Positions 1 through 11,500 of a stretch of 64,000 nt of DNA are shown here, in pieces (the first letter of the stretch is position 1; each line of letters begins with the position of its first letter). Under the pieces are notes generated by a model. It was not told where the DNA came from and made no database searches. It saw only the letters and a program-made list of their open reading frames with translations. A program made the position numbers and the translations under genes. Origin of the DNA: Paraphysoderma sedebokerense (Eukaryota; Blastocladiomycota; Physodermatomycetes; Physodermatales; Physodermataceae). The stretch is taken from NCBI GenBank assembly GCA_025602915.1, contig JAHLJZ010000020.1:186001-250000 (forward strand), read 5' to 3'.

Positions 1-387
1 CCTGACATACTTTCTGGCAAGGAAAATCTGGATGCCTCAAGCAAACAACGCACCCCATTCTTCGCTCTTACCCCGCCTTGACATCAGCATGTGCTGATCT
101 GAAGCCATTATGGTCAGCGCAGAAAAATGATGTAATGCTCTTGGCCAGCAAGCAGAAAAGCAAGCAAGCATAATTACAGGAGTTAGAGTGTGAACTCGTG
201 CCCAACGGTCTAGGGGCGTCCCATGACGCATTCAAACTCAAACTCCTTGTATGTTAGCATGTATGAACGGATCAAATTCAGAGTCAATCCAGATACATTT
301 GTAGTCCCATTTGAATACATTTTTGAGGCGAAGTCTAATGAACAGACCAAAGCAAAATAATTTTTATATTAAACATTCCCAGAGGAT
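1..387. other. Gene-free left edge
   Basis: No convincing coding exon is seen. The stretch lies downstream of the minus-strand Ras gene and probably includes its 3' UTR. A 64-codon minus-strand open frame here has no recognisable content. Confidence 0.4.
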
Positions 388-1612
388 TTACATAACGACA
401 CATTTGCAACGCCTCTCGTCGGCATCTATATAACTGTATCGATTATCTTTCGCCGGCACATTAGGTGAAATAGGAAATTCCGGTTCCTCCGGTTCTGCTA
501 GCTTTCTCATCAGTCGCACCAAAGTAGCAAATGCACGTTCAATGTTTACACCGAGCTTGGCACTATAAATCGAATTATCGAATCACAATTAAAAGTCAGA
601 AAATGAAGAGATGGGAAAATGATCCAGATAGTTGAACGAAACCTTGTCTCTAAAAATTCCGCTCCAAATGACGAGGCAAACTGTCGACCTTCGAAATCTG
701 AAACTTCCCGTAAATCCTTTAGATCGCATTTGTTGCCTATCACAATTATCGGAATCTTAAGTAACAAAATACAAAGCATAATGAGTGTTCAGTGCATAAA
801 CATCACTTAAGATGCCGACTACAGAGCTCAAATGTCCGGAACCCCAATGCACTCACCTTGTTCTCTTCCTTCGCATTGAATATTTGCTCCTTGAATGAGC
901 GTAATTCCAGAAACGAGTCCCTCGAAATTATATTATAGACCATTATAAAGCCATCTCCATTTTTTATGAATTTGTCGCCCCAAAGACCGCTAAAATGTTA
1001 AAGCAAAATTAGACGACTTGCATGTTAATTCATTCGTCCCTAATGACCATTATCGTACCGATACTCTTCTTGCCCAGCTGTATCAGTAATTTCTAAAGTG
1101 CAATCTTTTCGGTCGACCACCCATGACTTTATATATGAATCCTCTATTACGTTATAAAGCCGAGGAAGCAGAAGTGGTCAAAATCACATCATAATGGAAT
1201 GAGCCAGGAACTGGCACATGAAACAAAAAATGATTAGTTTCTAACCTATTGTTGGATCATATCTGCGTGAAAAAATTTAGATATATGTCAGTATAAGAGC
1301 CACCATAGCTGTCCTAGACTATCTGAGTAAACACGTACTCTTCCACGAATCTGAAGTGTCGCCATAAAGGTTTGTCGGGGGTGAAATGTAATATGCAAGT
1401 TATTTTAAATATTTACAATGGCTCATGAAGACGAATTTGAACATACTGGTTTCGCATAAACTGTAATGTTATCGCACTCTATTTTATAGATGGAACCATG
1501 TAAGCATTTCGCGATGGGGTAATGATGGATTGAGATGTGGAAGAAGGACAAGACATACTTTTCCGGTACCACCACTCCCCACAACAACAACGGAAAATTT
1601 ATCTCCTGGCAT
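388..1612 (-). CDS. Ras-family small GTPase with CAAX end
   Basis: A membrane-anchored GTP switch of the Ras subfamily, about 200 residues, in eight exons. The protein opens MPGDKFSVVVVGSGGTGKS (P-loop, G1), then has YDPTIEDSYIK (effector loop), DTAGQEEY (G3, with the catalytic Gln), GNKCDL (G4) and ETSAK (G5). It ends RRCKCVVM, a CAAX box for farnesylation with a second Cys nearby. Exons 2, 3 and 4 are only 32, 12 and 17 nt (1447-1478, 1339-1350, 1246-1262) and together spell the residues between the P-loop and the effector loop. The P-loop carries Ser and Thr where human Ras has Ala11 and Val14; Gly12 and Gly13 are kept. The start at 1612 gives the usual Ras N-terminus. It is head-to-head with the next gene (224 bp apart). 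Subfamily within Ras (Ras1/2, Rsr1) is not settled. Confidence 0.9.
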
Positions 1613-1836
1613 GCTCTTTATGTGAATATAAGTTAAATAGTATTTGTTAGAATTTGACGTTCATTGGGAGAGCAAAACCTCGACGAATTTCTCCACGCCT
1701 CAATCTGCCGGTGAGTTTCTCGAGTTGTCAAGCACATCGAGGTACGGTACTTTCGCCACAGTGCGACGGTCACGTGGAGTCCTAAACAACTGTCTGTAGT
1801 GTGACGGCAATCGCTGACTACTGAAATCAACTTACG

Positions 1837-3285
1837 ATGGATAAGGTTTGTACAACTTCTGTGCCAACAATTGATAAGGTTTAGTATTAACTCAGCACGC
1901 CAGAAACGACAACTCTCCGACCAATTTGCCACCTTCAGCAAACGACCTAAGGTCAACAAGAAGTCTCCAAAGTATAGGCTGGACAATCAACCCAATGGGC
2001 CGTCTTCAAACTCGTTTAACAATAATTCAAGATCCAGAGTGTTGATTGCACGTAACCAAAGAGGAACAGGTAGAAATTATACAGTCAGTGTAGCTCTGCC
2101 GGGGAGTATCATTGAGAATGCTCAAAGTGCGGAGTTAAAGACATATCTTGCGGGGCAGGTTCGTTCAGTTGGATGCAATTGGCGCATTTAAATATTATAT
2201 GCTTACCGTGAATGCAAGATTGCCAGAGCATTTGCGGTATTTAATGTAGATGAAATCATTATCTACAATGAATCGAATAAGCCAATGTCAGCCGCCTCGG
2301 AAGATTCCGGCAGATCAGATCCTAATATATTCCTAGCTAGGATATTGCAGTACCTCGAATGCCCCCAGTGCGTTTCCTCAGTTGATATTATATCAATACC
2401 TCAGCGTATTAATCTATCCTATGATGTAGATATTTACGGAAGAACTTTTTCCCTGTTCACCGAGATCTCAAATTTGCTGGGCTATTGAACCCTCTGGACT
2501 GTCCTCACCATGTACGAATAGATGAATATACACCTTATCGTGAAGGTGTCGTTCTTCCGAAAACTACCAAATTACCTTCTACGTCCGCGTTAACAACGCA
2601 CGTTTCGCTTGTAAACTGTGGTCTTCGGAAAGAGGTCTCCATAGATAAAAAGCTAAAACCTGGCGTGCGAGTTACAGTTGAGTTAACGGAACCAATAGAG
2701 CAATATCAATCAGGGAAGGCAAAATTCACAGGCGTGGTTGTTAGCCCGGCCAAACCGAGGGAAGAAAGCGGCTTATACTGGGGCTATCAAGTTAGGTTAG
2801 CAGAAGGGATTAACAAGGTGTTCGAGGAATGTCCGTACGAGGTGTGTTGAGAGAGTTTAGTTGATAGTATCGTAATACAGGAATGCCAACTGATTCCTCT
2901 TATTAGGGTGGTTACGATCTAACTGTGGGGACATCTGAGAGAGGAAAACTTATGGAGGAAGCAAAAGAGTCAATACCTGAATTTCGGTTCGTTGATATGC
3001 CTTTGTCAATCCCTTCAAACACTCGTTCTCATGTGCCGTCATGCTAAACTTACTTTATCTGTCTTCAGACATCTCTTAATTGTATTCGGTGGCCTTCGTG
3101 GTATCGAAGCTTCAGTAGACGCAGATGAAACTCTAAAAATTTCATCAGAAGATGCGGGCGATTTGTTTAACCTCTGGATAAATACTTGCCCAGACCAAGG
3201 CAGCAGGACGATCCGGACAGAGGAGGCCGTATTAATTACGATGGCTAAATTTCAGGAGATTATCTCGGTGAAAGGAAAAAAGTGA
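1837..3285 (+). CDS. SPOUT1-like (DUF171/C9orf114) RNA methyltransferase
   Basis: A putative SPOUT-fold RNA methyltransferase of the SPOUT1/CENP-32 family, 373 residues in my six-exon model, which matches the family length. Exons: 1837-1845, 1904-2158, 2219-2367, 2430-2841, 2907-2986, 3069-3285; the total is divisible by three. Family blocks in order: a basic, Asn-rich N-terminus; VSVALPGSIIENAQSAEL with TYLAGQ; IARAFAVFNVDEIIIY; FLARILQYLECPQYL; FAGLLNPLDCPHH; PYREGVV; LIVFGGLRGIEASV; and near the end CPDQGSRTIRTEEAVLI, the knotted cofactor-binding segment. The first exon is just three codons (M-D-K), so the start rests on one short splice. It is divergent from the Ras gene and tail-to-tail with the ERG26-like gene (about 125 bp apart). 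Confidence 0.88.
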
Positions 3286-3410
3286 TCCTGAGCAATTGCC
3301 GTATAGTCAACCTTATTTATATATCAATTTTAACTAGACATCGTAAATGCAACAAAGAATAAAACTAAATTACATAATACACAACATTTTATACTGAATG
3401 TTATGGTGAT

Positions 3411-4744
3411 CTAGGCAACGAGGTAGTAGGCGGCAGCAGATACTATCATCGCACCTGCAGCAAAAATGAACAGCTTGTCATGACTTCCACCCTTGTATTT
3501 CTTTTCGTTATCAACCATCCAAACTCCATTCCACTTTTCCTGAGTCTTGATCCAATCTACTGTCAGCTTAATTCCCTCGTCCATGGTATAAATAGGTTTA
3601 TAACCTAATGATTTCTTTGCTCGTTTAATACTGTATGTTCTGTTCTTCGTTATCAAACCGACTCGAAAAACAGTGAAAACGGGACTCAAGTGAACAAAAG
3701 GAGAAAGTATCCAGACAAATAAATCAGATATATAAGCGAGTGTCAGTGCAACTGCGATCGGCAGATGAATAGTTTGGATCGAACGCAGAACGGGATGTGA
3801 AGGAGGAAGAAGGGTCAGCGCGAGTCGTTTAGGCATGTCCCAGAATGGAATGGGCTCATCATTTGTAATGTGGAAGGCCTAAAATGGAAGGTACAGTCAG
3901 CAAAATGGAATGGTCCATACAACATGCAGCACTCCATTACCTTTCCATCGACTCCATTTTCTCGTTCCAATTTTTCACAGGCTAATACATGAGCATGTGC
4001 TACGTTCTCGACGTATGTGAAATCAAACAAATTATCTCCTGATCCAATTACCACTTTCAACTTTCCTTGTCGAATGGCCTCAACCATATTTGGAATAGCT
4101 TGGCCGTCCCTTGGTCCAAATATTCCAGATGGTCGAATAGCACATGTCAACAGGGGGTACCCTTCATCGGTCAAACTATTGTTTGCTTGCAAAACAATCT
4201 CTTCCGCTATCGCCTGTTATATCAAAATTAATTCAGATTCGGTAACATGTCAATTCGAGTCAACGAGAAAGTGAAGCGGATTATCCAAATAAACCTTTGT
4301 TTCATTGTAAGAATCGTAAGGATTTGCACAGTATTCTTTGTCTTCATCAACCATCACTAAATCAGAACCATCAAAGACAACTCCAGCAGAGCTAGTATAA
4401 ATCAATTTCTTGACACCGGCCCTTAAGCAACACTTGATAACGTTCTTTGTTCCTTCGACATTCACATTTTCATAGAACTTTCTACCCATACCATGGGGAG
4501 GCGAGGCAGTGTGAAAGACAGCGGTAATTTGTTGCGTCTTCAAAAGGGAAGTGATATCATCGAGAAGCGAGGCTTGATGGTAAGTCACCGATGGATGTGA
4601 TGGATAGCGGGATTTCGGAAATAAGTCGAGAATATGTATTTGAGCGGAGGGATGTGTTTTCAATAGTCTTTCTACGATATGACGACCAAGAAAGCCGTCG
4701 CCTCCAATGATGAGGAAGGATTCCTTTTCAGTGTATGCCACCAT
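3411..4744 (-). CDS. ERG26: ERG26-like sterol-4-alpha-carboxylate 3-dehydrogenase (3-beta-HSD family)
   Basis: An NAD(P)-dependent short-chain dehydrogenase of the 3-beta-HSD/ERG26 family, likely acting in sterol C4 demethylation at the ER. Three exons (4295-4744, 3941-4213, 3411-3878) give 396 residues. The N-terminus has a Rossmann GGDGFLGRHIVERLL nucleotide-binding motif. The catalytic pair appears as YNETK at the end of exon 1, with the Ser in TSSAGVVF upstream. IRPSGIFGPRD and FTYVENVAHAH are typical of the family. A hydrophobic segment near the C-terminus (FIFAAGAMIVSAAAYYLVA) would anchor it in the membrane. Other 3-beta-HSD-like reductases look similar, so the exact substrate is inferred. 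Confidence 0.85.
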
Positions 4745-5019
4745 GCTCGAGTCAAAAGATTAAAGTTGTGGTGATCAGAGTCCGATGGTGTAAGAATGGT
4801 GCGCGGTTTGATTGTAAAAGGACAAACACTAGCACGACATCTCGGATTCGGAATGTGTTCGGATAAGCAGTAATGGCTCGACTGAAATCATTGTATTTCC
4901 GTAATGCTCATAAGCATCACTAATTCCAATCTCCTGTTCGTATTATTTTATGTAATTCAGACTTAATGGTCAGACATTACAAGGTACTTATACTTTTGCA
5001 ATCAGCTGGCCGTGAATCT

Positions 5020-5100
5020 GATTCAATGGTGTAGTGGTTATCACGTTCGCTTCACAAAAGTGTCCGCGAAAGGTCTCCAGTTCAATCCTGGATTGAATCA
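5020..5100 (+). tRNA. tRNA-Val (anticodon CAC) with 8-nt intron
   Basis: Acceptor arms GATTCAA and TTGAATC pair fully, followed by discriminator A. The T arm TCCAG/CTGGA encloses TTCAATC. The anticodon stem TTCGC/GCGAA encloses 15 nt instead of 7. Removing an 8-nt insert right after the base 3' of the anticodon restores the canonical loop TTCACAC, with anticodon CAC. The total of 81 nt equals a 73-nt tRNA plus 8. Confidence 0.92.
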
Positions 5101-5105
5101 TTTTT
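5101..5105 (+). terminator. Pol III T-run after tRNA-Val
   Basis: Five T residues directly follow the discriminator base of the tRNA, as expected for RNA polymerase III termination. Confidence 0.7.
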
Positions 5106-5967
5106 ATCATAATCTTTTTGTATGGTCGCAAACCAAGGGTATTGGGGTTCAGTTCACGAAATATTAGGCGATCCAGAGACGGTTCAGTAGCATTTAATTT
5201 AGGCCAATACATGGCTGGTGAGCTATCAATATCAGCCGTGCGCCTTTTTCAATTGAAATATATACAAGTTTAATTAGGAATTTTTTGCCACCAAGACTTT
5301 AGTCTAGAAATATTAGAAACGGAAGATATGCGGTCGTATGCTTGGAAATTACAACTGCCTACTCTCTATTGCACGTATCTGCACCTTTATTGTACGAACT
5401 GGCACCAAATTTATCCAATGATTTCTGCTACGCAAGTTCAGGAGCAACTTCGCCTGGGATGACTTTGTAATAACCTGATGGCTTTTGGAACATTCGCCTG
5501 AGATCAACTTTGGCAATTTGAGCATCGTTAAGCATTCTAAAGATGGGTGGTCGTCGTTCATACAGAAGTGACATAATATGCGGGGTGACATTGATTACGG
5601 CAACATGGCGGACAGAATTCTTCCACCTCAGTCGTAACTTGACAATACAGTTCTTAGTTTCTGTAACAGGGGGACGCGATGTCGGGCTGATTTAAATCTT
5701 CGCGCCATGGTACCCCATCCTGCTAAGGAGTGAATTTGCCTCAAGTCCAGTTTCTGTTCTTCGACCGCTTAGTTTTGTCTTCTTGTTGGTAGCACTCTGC
5801 TAATATCTCTTAAAGTTTGTGGGTAATCTAGACATAGACGTTTTTTGCGACATACTGAGAGTTTAGAAGTCGCATTAACCTTAGACCGCCCTCACCAGAA
5901 CGCATCCACAATTTTTTTTCGGTAGACGTTTATTTAAACACAAAACTTTTTTTAACTAGAGGAAGAG
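5106..5967. other. Intergenic region upstream of repeat-protein gene
   Basis: No supported gene. The small open frames here show no family signature. The 3' part should hold the promoter of the secreted repeat protein; a T-rich stretch lies around 5910-5955, just before its start codon. Confidence 0.4.
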
Positions 5968-8179
5968 ATGAAGAGAATCAGTATTACCATCATCGCTGTT
6001 CTTGCCTTGTTGCAATTCACTGATGCCGTTCCTGTCCGTAATGTCGAACGAGTGAACATTGCAAATCCGTATGCTTACAATCCGTATGTCCCGCCAACAA
6101 CCGAGTCAACTTCATCGATCGTAACGACGACCACTCAGTCTTCTACCTCGGTTCCTCCACCTCCGACCACAACACATACCGAGGGATCTACTAGCAGCAC
6201 CTCTACTGCAACCTCCACCGTAGTCTCTACAACTCCCTGCGAGACCACACCTACTCCGGTGACCAAAACCGAAGAGTCAACCACTCCCTGTGAAACTACC
6301 TCGACAGCAACAAAAACCGAGGTTTCGACCACTCCCTGTGAAACCACCACTACTTCAGTGACCAAAACTGAGGAATCGACTACTCCCTGTGAAACTACCA
6401 CTTCGGTGACCAAAACTGAGGCGTCGACTACCCCTTGCGATACTACCTCCACTCCGGTAACAAAAACAAAAGAGTCAACTACTCCTTGTGAAACTACCAC
6501 AACTGTTGCACCATCGGAAGTTCCCACATCCTCAACACCGTGCGAGACTCCCACTCCCGCTCCTCAACAACCCTACAATCCTGGACAACCTCAGTACGAC
6601 GCTCCAGCTAGCCCTGACTATCCTAGAAACTCTTACGGCGGCGATCACCAGGAGTATCCAGGCGATAAAAATCAAGGTTTGTTTAATTTTTTTTTGGCAG
6701 TTGCGGAACCGCGAAACTAACGGGACCATAAAGACCATGGAGATTACGGTCCTAGCCCTACCACACCCGAAGAAACTTCGCCCGTGAATCAAGAAGAACC
6801 GACAGTGACTGAAACTGTGGAAGTTGAAGAGGAGGGTTTGTGTTGCTTGATTTCTGGCGCGGATCCACCTTGGAAAAGAAACTAACTTTGCGCAGAGTGC
6901 GAAGAATATGAGGATGAATCTCCATCCGAGACTTACCCTGCTGACATTCCCGAAGAAACAAGTCCAGTTGAAGAAGACGGTAGGTCGCACGCGATTTACA
7001 GACTTTAGTTGCTGCAGTTGTTTATGTATTGATTTATACTCGTCGTTATTTACAGATTGTGAGGAATATGAGGATGAAACTCCAACTGAGACATATCCTG
7101 CCAACATGCCGGAAGAAACCAGTCCAATTGAGGAAGATGGTATGTCCGCGAATTTATTAGATTTCAAAGATGCGTTCATGTATTCATCATTATAAATGGG
7201 GTTGTAACAGATTGCGAAGAATACGAGGATGAAACTCCGACCGAAACGTATCCTGCTGATATGCCTGAAGAAACAAGTCCGGTTGAGGAAGACGGTACGT
7301 TACCAAAATCTTTAAATTTTCTGTTAAGTCATACATTTATATATTCTGATTTTGCTGAATCTCAGATTGCGAAGAATATGAAGACGAAACCCCAACTGAG
7401 ACATATCCGGCCGACATGCCCGAAGAAACTAGCCCAGTTAATGAAGATGGTATGGCAATGAAATATTTTAGTTGATTAGGTCAACCATAGATAAGTTGAT
7501 GCTAATACTTAACCGACAGATTGCGAGGAGTATGAAGATGAAACCCCCACTGAGACTTACCCCGCTGACATGCCTGAAGAGACCGCCCCAGTTGAAGAAG
7601 ATGGTATGTCACCTAGAGATTTTATTTTATCAATTCATATATTCATTGTTGATTATCGTGTTTGACAGACTGTGAAGAATATGAGGACGAAACCCCCACT
7701 GAAACTTACCCGGCTGATATGCCCGAAGAAACACAACCTGCTGACGATGGTGAGTTTACGGAATAATGATTGTGTAATATATTACATTTAGCTTAATTGT
7801 TATTTTTCACAGAACATCCCGATAAACCCACCGAAAGCTATCCAGCTGATGTTCCGGAAGAAACCAGCCCAGTAGATGATGGTGTGTACACGTTTCATAA
7901 TTCTTATTTGCGGGCACTGTTCTAACTGTTTCGACAGATTGCGAGGAATGGGCAGAAGTAGATGATGACACTCCGTCCGAAGCTTATCCAGCTGACTTGC
8001 CAGAAGAGACCAGCCCCGTGGATGTGGAAGGTGAGTGTGAAATCGCGTCATGATCATAAAGTCGAATTGCGCTGACCCTCTTATTCCTAGATTGCGAAGA
8101 ATGGGAGGAAGAAGAATCTTATGAAGATGACGATTGCGAAGAATACGAAGATGAAGAGACATATAACTACAGTGCTTAG
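5968..8179 (+). CDS. Secreted acidic repeat protein, one repeat per exon
   Basis: Unrecognised family; 520 residues in my eleven-exon model. Residues 1-20 form a signal peptide (hydrophobic IIAVLALLQF, Ala-Val cleavage site). A Thr/Ser/Pro-rich mucin-like part follows, with about six units of 16-17 residues around TTPCETT and TKTE, one Cys each. After a Pro/Tyr-rich linker come exons 6734-6835, 6896-6979, 7056-7139, 7211-7294, 7366-7449, 7520-7603, 7669-7749, 7813-7881, 7938-8030 and 8091-8179. Exons 3-7 are each exactly 84 nt and encode one unit: DCEEYEDE at the front, TYPADMPEETSP in the middle, then acidic residues. All introns are phase 1 (56-76 bp). The last exon repeats the acidic Cys motif. 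The exon 1/2 splice skips an in-frame stop reached by reading through. Likely extracellular or cell-wall; function unknown. Confidence 0.85.
6232..6546 (+). repeat. Coding tandem repeat, 16-17 aa Thr/Cys units
   Basis: About 48-51 bp units inside exon 1 of the secreted repeat protein, each encoding STTPCETT plus a TKTE-like tail; six recognisable copies and one degenerate. The opposite strand also stays open because of the repeat composition; that is a by-product. Confidence 0.85.
6896..7749 (+). repeat. Tandem exon-intron units, about 150 bp period
   Basis: Six consecutive exons (five of 84 nt, one of 81) are near-copies of each other, while the introns between them (65-76 bp) look unlike one another. 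Flanking exons 9 and 10 are diverged members. The array grew by duplication of exon-intron units, with the coding part kept similar. Confidence 0.85.
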
Positions 8180-8537
8180 GTTGTTGACAACCGCACAGAT
8201 ATAGTATTATCCACCAGTACCCTGTGTATTTTTAAGAGTTTGATTTTAGTTAATATAGATAGAAAACTACATTTTTTTCTCTGTCATAAGATATAATTTT
8301 TCGGTATAACATTTTCTCTTGCCGCATTTCATAACCGTTAGATATAAGCACGGAAATAAACTAGTTACTATTTTTGGATTCGATCGTATTCAATTGAATA
8401 AATTTCCTGCCAATCACGTTCCGCCCGAAGCCACTTGATGCGAGGAATCTTTAACTTCTTTGCTTAATTCACTTTCAAACTAGATACTGAACAACTTTCG
8501 TACTTTTTGAGCGCTTAAAGAGGAAATCGATTATTAG
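8180..8537. other. Intergenic, 3' UTR and promoter
   Basis: AT-rich spacer between two plus-strand genes. I see no further gene in it. Confidence 0.4.
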
Positions 8538-11500
8538 ATGGAATCAACTTCTTCAGGCGATGTTCAACCGCTGGGTTTAATTGAACAAGATGACAAAACG
8601 TCCTTAGAGGCGCCCCAAATTGACAGTGACAGTATCATTGAAAATTACAGCGAAACTACCGAAACTGACGGAGCGGACAGCGCCACGGAAGATCAACGTC
8701 CGAACGATAATGCGGAAGGGGCCGCAATTGGTGCGGGAACAGACAATGTAGAATTAACAGGGCCGAAGGAATCCTCCTCGAAGGTGGTATCGGATACGAC
8801 GAAAGCAGGAATTATAGAGAACTCTAGGATAGATGAAGCTCCTCCTACCACTGTATCCGTATCAAAGAATGACGAATCTACTTCACCCTCGCCAGTATCA
8901 CCCCAAGCAGTTCAATCATTCCTGCAAAACTTGCCACCCCATATTACCCCGGCCCAAATTTTAAAGCAATTTCCACAGTTGTCAAAACTTCCCGAAGTGA
9001 AACGTTTGCTCTCATTGTCTGCATCAGCTTCGAAAAGAGCTTCCATTCTTGCTCTCCCGTCAAACTTAGTTTCAGATAGGCAGCAATTCTATGAACAGCA
9101 AATCGTGCAACAGACAGAAGCAGCGGACAAAGGGAAAGACGCATTCGATATTCAAAAATATATCGAGTCATATTTCGGTATATCATTAGAAGATTTGGAA
9201 AATGATCAGGATTCCGAAGACGTTAATACTCAGAACGACCAACGGAGAAATTCCGCTATCATTCCTACTCCGCCGATGACACCACCAAACCGCCAATCTC
9301 CCTCCCGCCCTCCACATCCCAATAAAGAGCCAATTCTTGGCAAAGTCCATAAAACTGTACGAAAGATGGCAAGCCAGTGGTATCTTGACCGCGACGACAG
9401 GAAAGTTTTCACGCCGAAAGAGGAATCGTCATCGGAAACGCAAGTTGCGGTGGCGGCCTTGTTTCAGTCGCTACATCAACTTGTTGAATCAGTGGAACTA
9501 TTACTGGCGTCAGAAGAATCAAGTGTCAACTTGTCTGATCTAAACATAATCAAGCCGGAGTTGAAGAGAATGAAATGCATTATTGCAGAGCTAAAGAATG
9601 AATATGGTGCAGATACTGACGAAGGATTAATGAAGTTCGTCGACAGAGCAAAATTAATGGATTGGTGGACCCAAGCTGGGGAATTTAGGAAAGTTGTCGA
9701 CAAGACTTTACTTCGCGAATGGGATCCAGTTAAGCAGGAAGGAAAAGAAAAGAGTCCCGAAGAATTGGAAATTAAGTTGCTTGGGAGCCTTCTGCGTAAG
9801 CTATTTGCAGCTTCGATGAATTCTTTATTAAGTTATTAACAATCTATTTCGTTTTGAAGTAAAATGCCATCGATTTTTATCCCATCACTCGACTGCTATC
9901 CATTCCCATCCTTTGCCCACTCTTGTGGCTGGCTCCCTCGATTTCAACTCTCTGTCTGAATTCGCTCTGCCGCTCACCAACGGCTCCATATTTTGCCACT
10001 TGTTCAATGAATTTGCTTTGGAAAAGCAATGTCTCAAAAAGGAACAACAAGACAATGGCAGTGATACCAGTAATGACTCGTTGAAGATACAGCCAATTTT
10101 TGAAGGAAACTGCGAACTCTACGAGAAGTTAGAGAACTGGAGGCATTTCATACGGTTTGCATTGTTATTTGATCAAATTTTACGAACGTCGGAGTCCTAA
10201 CTTCGCTTTTGCATAGATCGTGTTATTCTGCCTTATATCTTGATTGGGAAGGGGATCAATTAATCCCAAGTGGGCTGGACCTCTTCGAGATTGTGATCGC
10301 CAGTGAAATTGGTAAAAAGGATGTCATTTATGCTCTCATTTTGTTTGTCTCTCGGCTATCTGATCTATGCGATATTGAGCCAGTGATAACGTTTGACGAA
10401 ATTGGTATGCCACTGCCCCTTTTTATCGTGTCATTCCGTAATTTGTAACAGAATATTTTTCTTACTTTCAGAGCAAATCCGCGCAGTGTGTCGGCAGGTC
10501 CGTAACATTCCATCCGCTGGTGCGAGCATACTCGATGACAATCCTCTGGAAAACCATTACCTGTACTCGTATCCAATTAACGAATCGTCATCCATTTTCC
10601 TGAGTCAGTCAATGGACGGATGTTCTTTGTTGGTCCAAAAGCTATGTCTTCCCAAACAGCACGTTTTATCTGTTAAATCTCGTCTAGGCGATAACATTAA
10701 GAGTTTGGAAGCTGAAAATGAGGTATCGGAATCGGAGACTCATGATAACAGATCGAGGAAGCGTCTCAACACTGGTGCTGACGCGAAGTGGTACTTGAAG
10801 CGCTTAAAGAGAATCATTCTCATGTTAAATTCACATAATCGCGAAGAAATTACCAAGATGATATCATACTATCCATCAAATTCAGCAACCCGACGGCCCG
10901 TTGAAAATTCTCAACTCCCGACTATCTTTCCCCAATCTTTCCTGTCTTCGACTCATTGTTATTTTGAACTGCCTCTGCCAGAAGTTCCTCAAAACCTGAC
11001 AGACTTTCAAGAAATATGTACACTGAAAGTGTACCTCTCCTTGACGTTCCACCTCCCCAAATCACCGAGCCCAAAACCAGGTGAATGGATTATAGACAGA
11101 ACCAAAGCTTACAGCAATAATGACGCTCTAATATGCCTATTAAGACAAATTACCGATGCTCTAGTATATCTTCATGAAGAGTGGAATTTGGCACATGGTT
11201 TAATACGTTCAGACAATATATTGATACAACCATCACCCTCTACTAATGGTCTGCCCCATGTTATCCTTACCATTCCATCTCTCGACGTCCCACCTCCACC
11301 GTCATTCTTACAGCAATCAAGCAATCGTGATTCTATCCTCTTCGATCCACGTCAGCTTCAGGAAGCCAACGCAGTATCTGCTACCCCAGGTGCGGGATTA
11401 ACCGGCAAATATGATTCGACATTGGCCAATGATGTTAAATTGTTTGGTGAAATGATTGACGAGATATTCCGAGCTTGGTGGTTTTCACCGCCGAAGATAT

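Noticed and set aside
6135-6554. 139-codon open frame on the minus strand
   Set aside because: By-product of the Thr/Cys coding repeat on the other strand; the translation is a mirror of the repeat and has no start context or family.
6896-7749. Regularly spaced near-identical 84-bp units resembling a CRISPR array
   Set aside because: The units are protein-coding exons with splice sites and vary at the third codon position; the spacers are introns.
9796-9859. Gene boundary between two separate genes at about 9840
   Set aside because: A good donor and an acceptor join the frames, the exon total is divisible by three, and no start codon context exists for a second gene.
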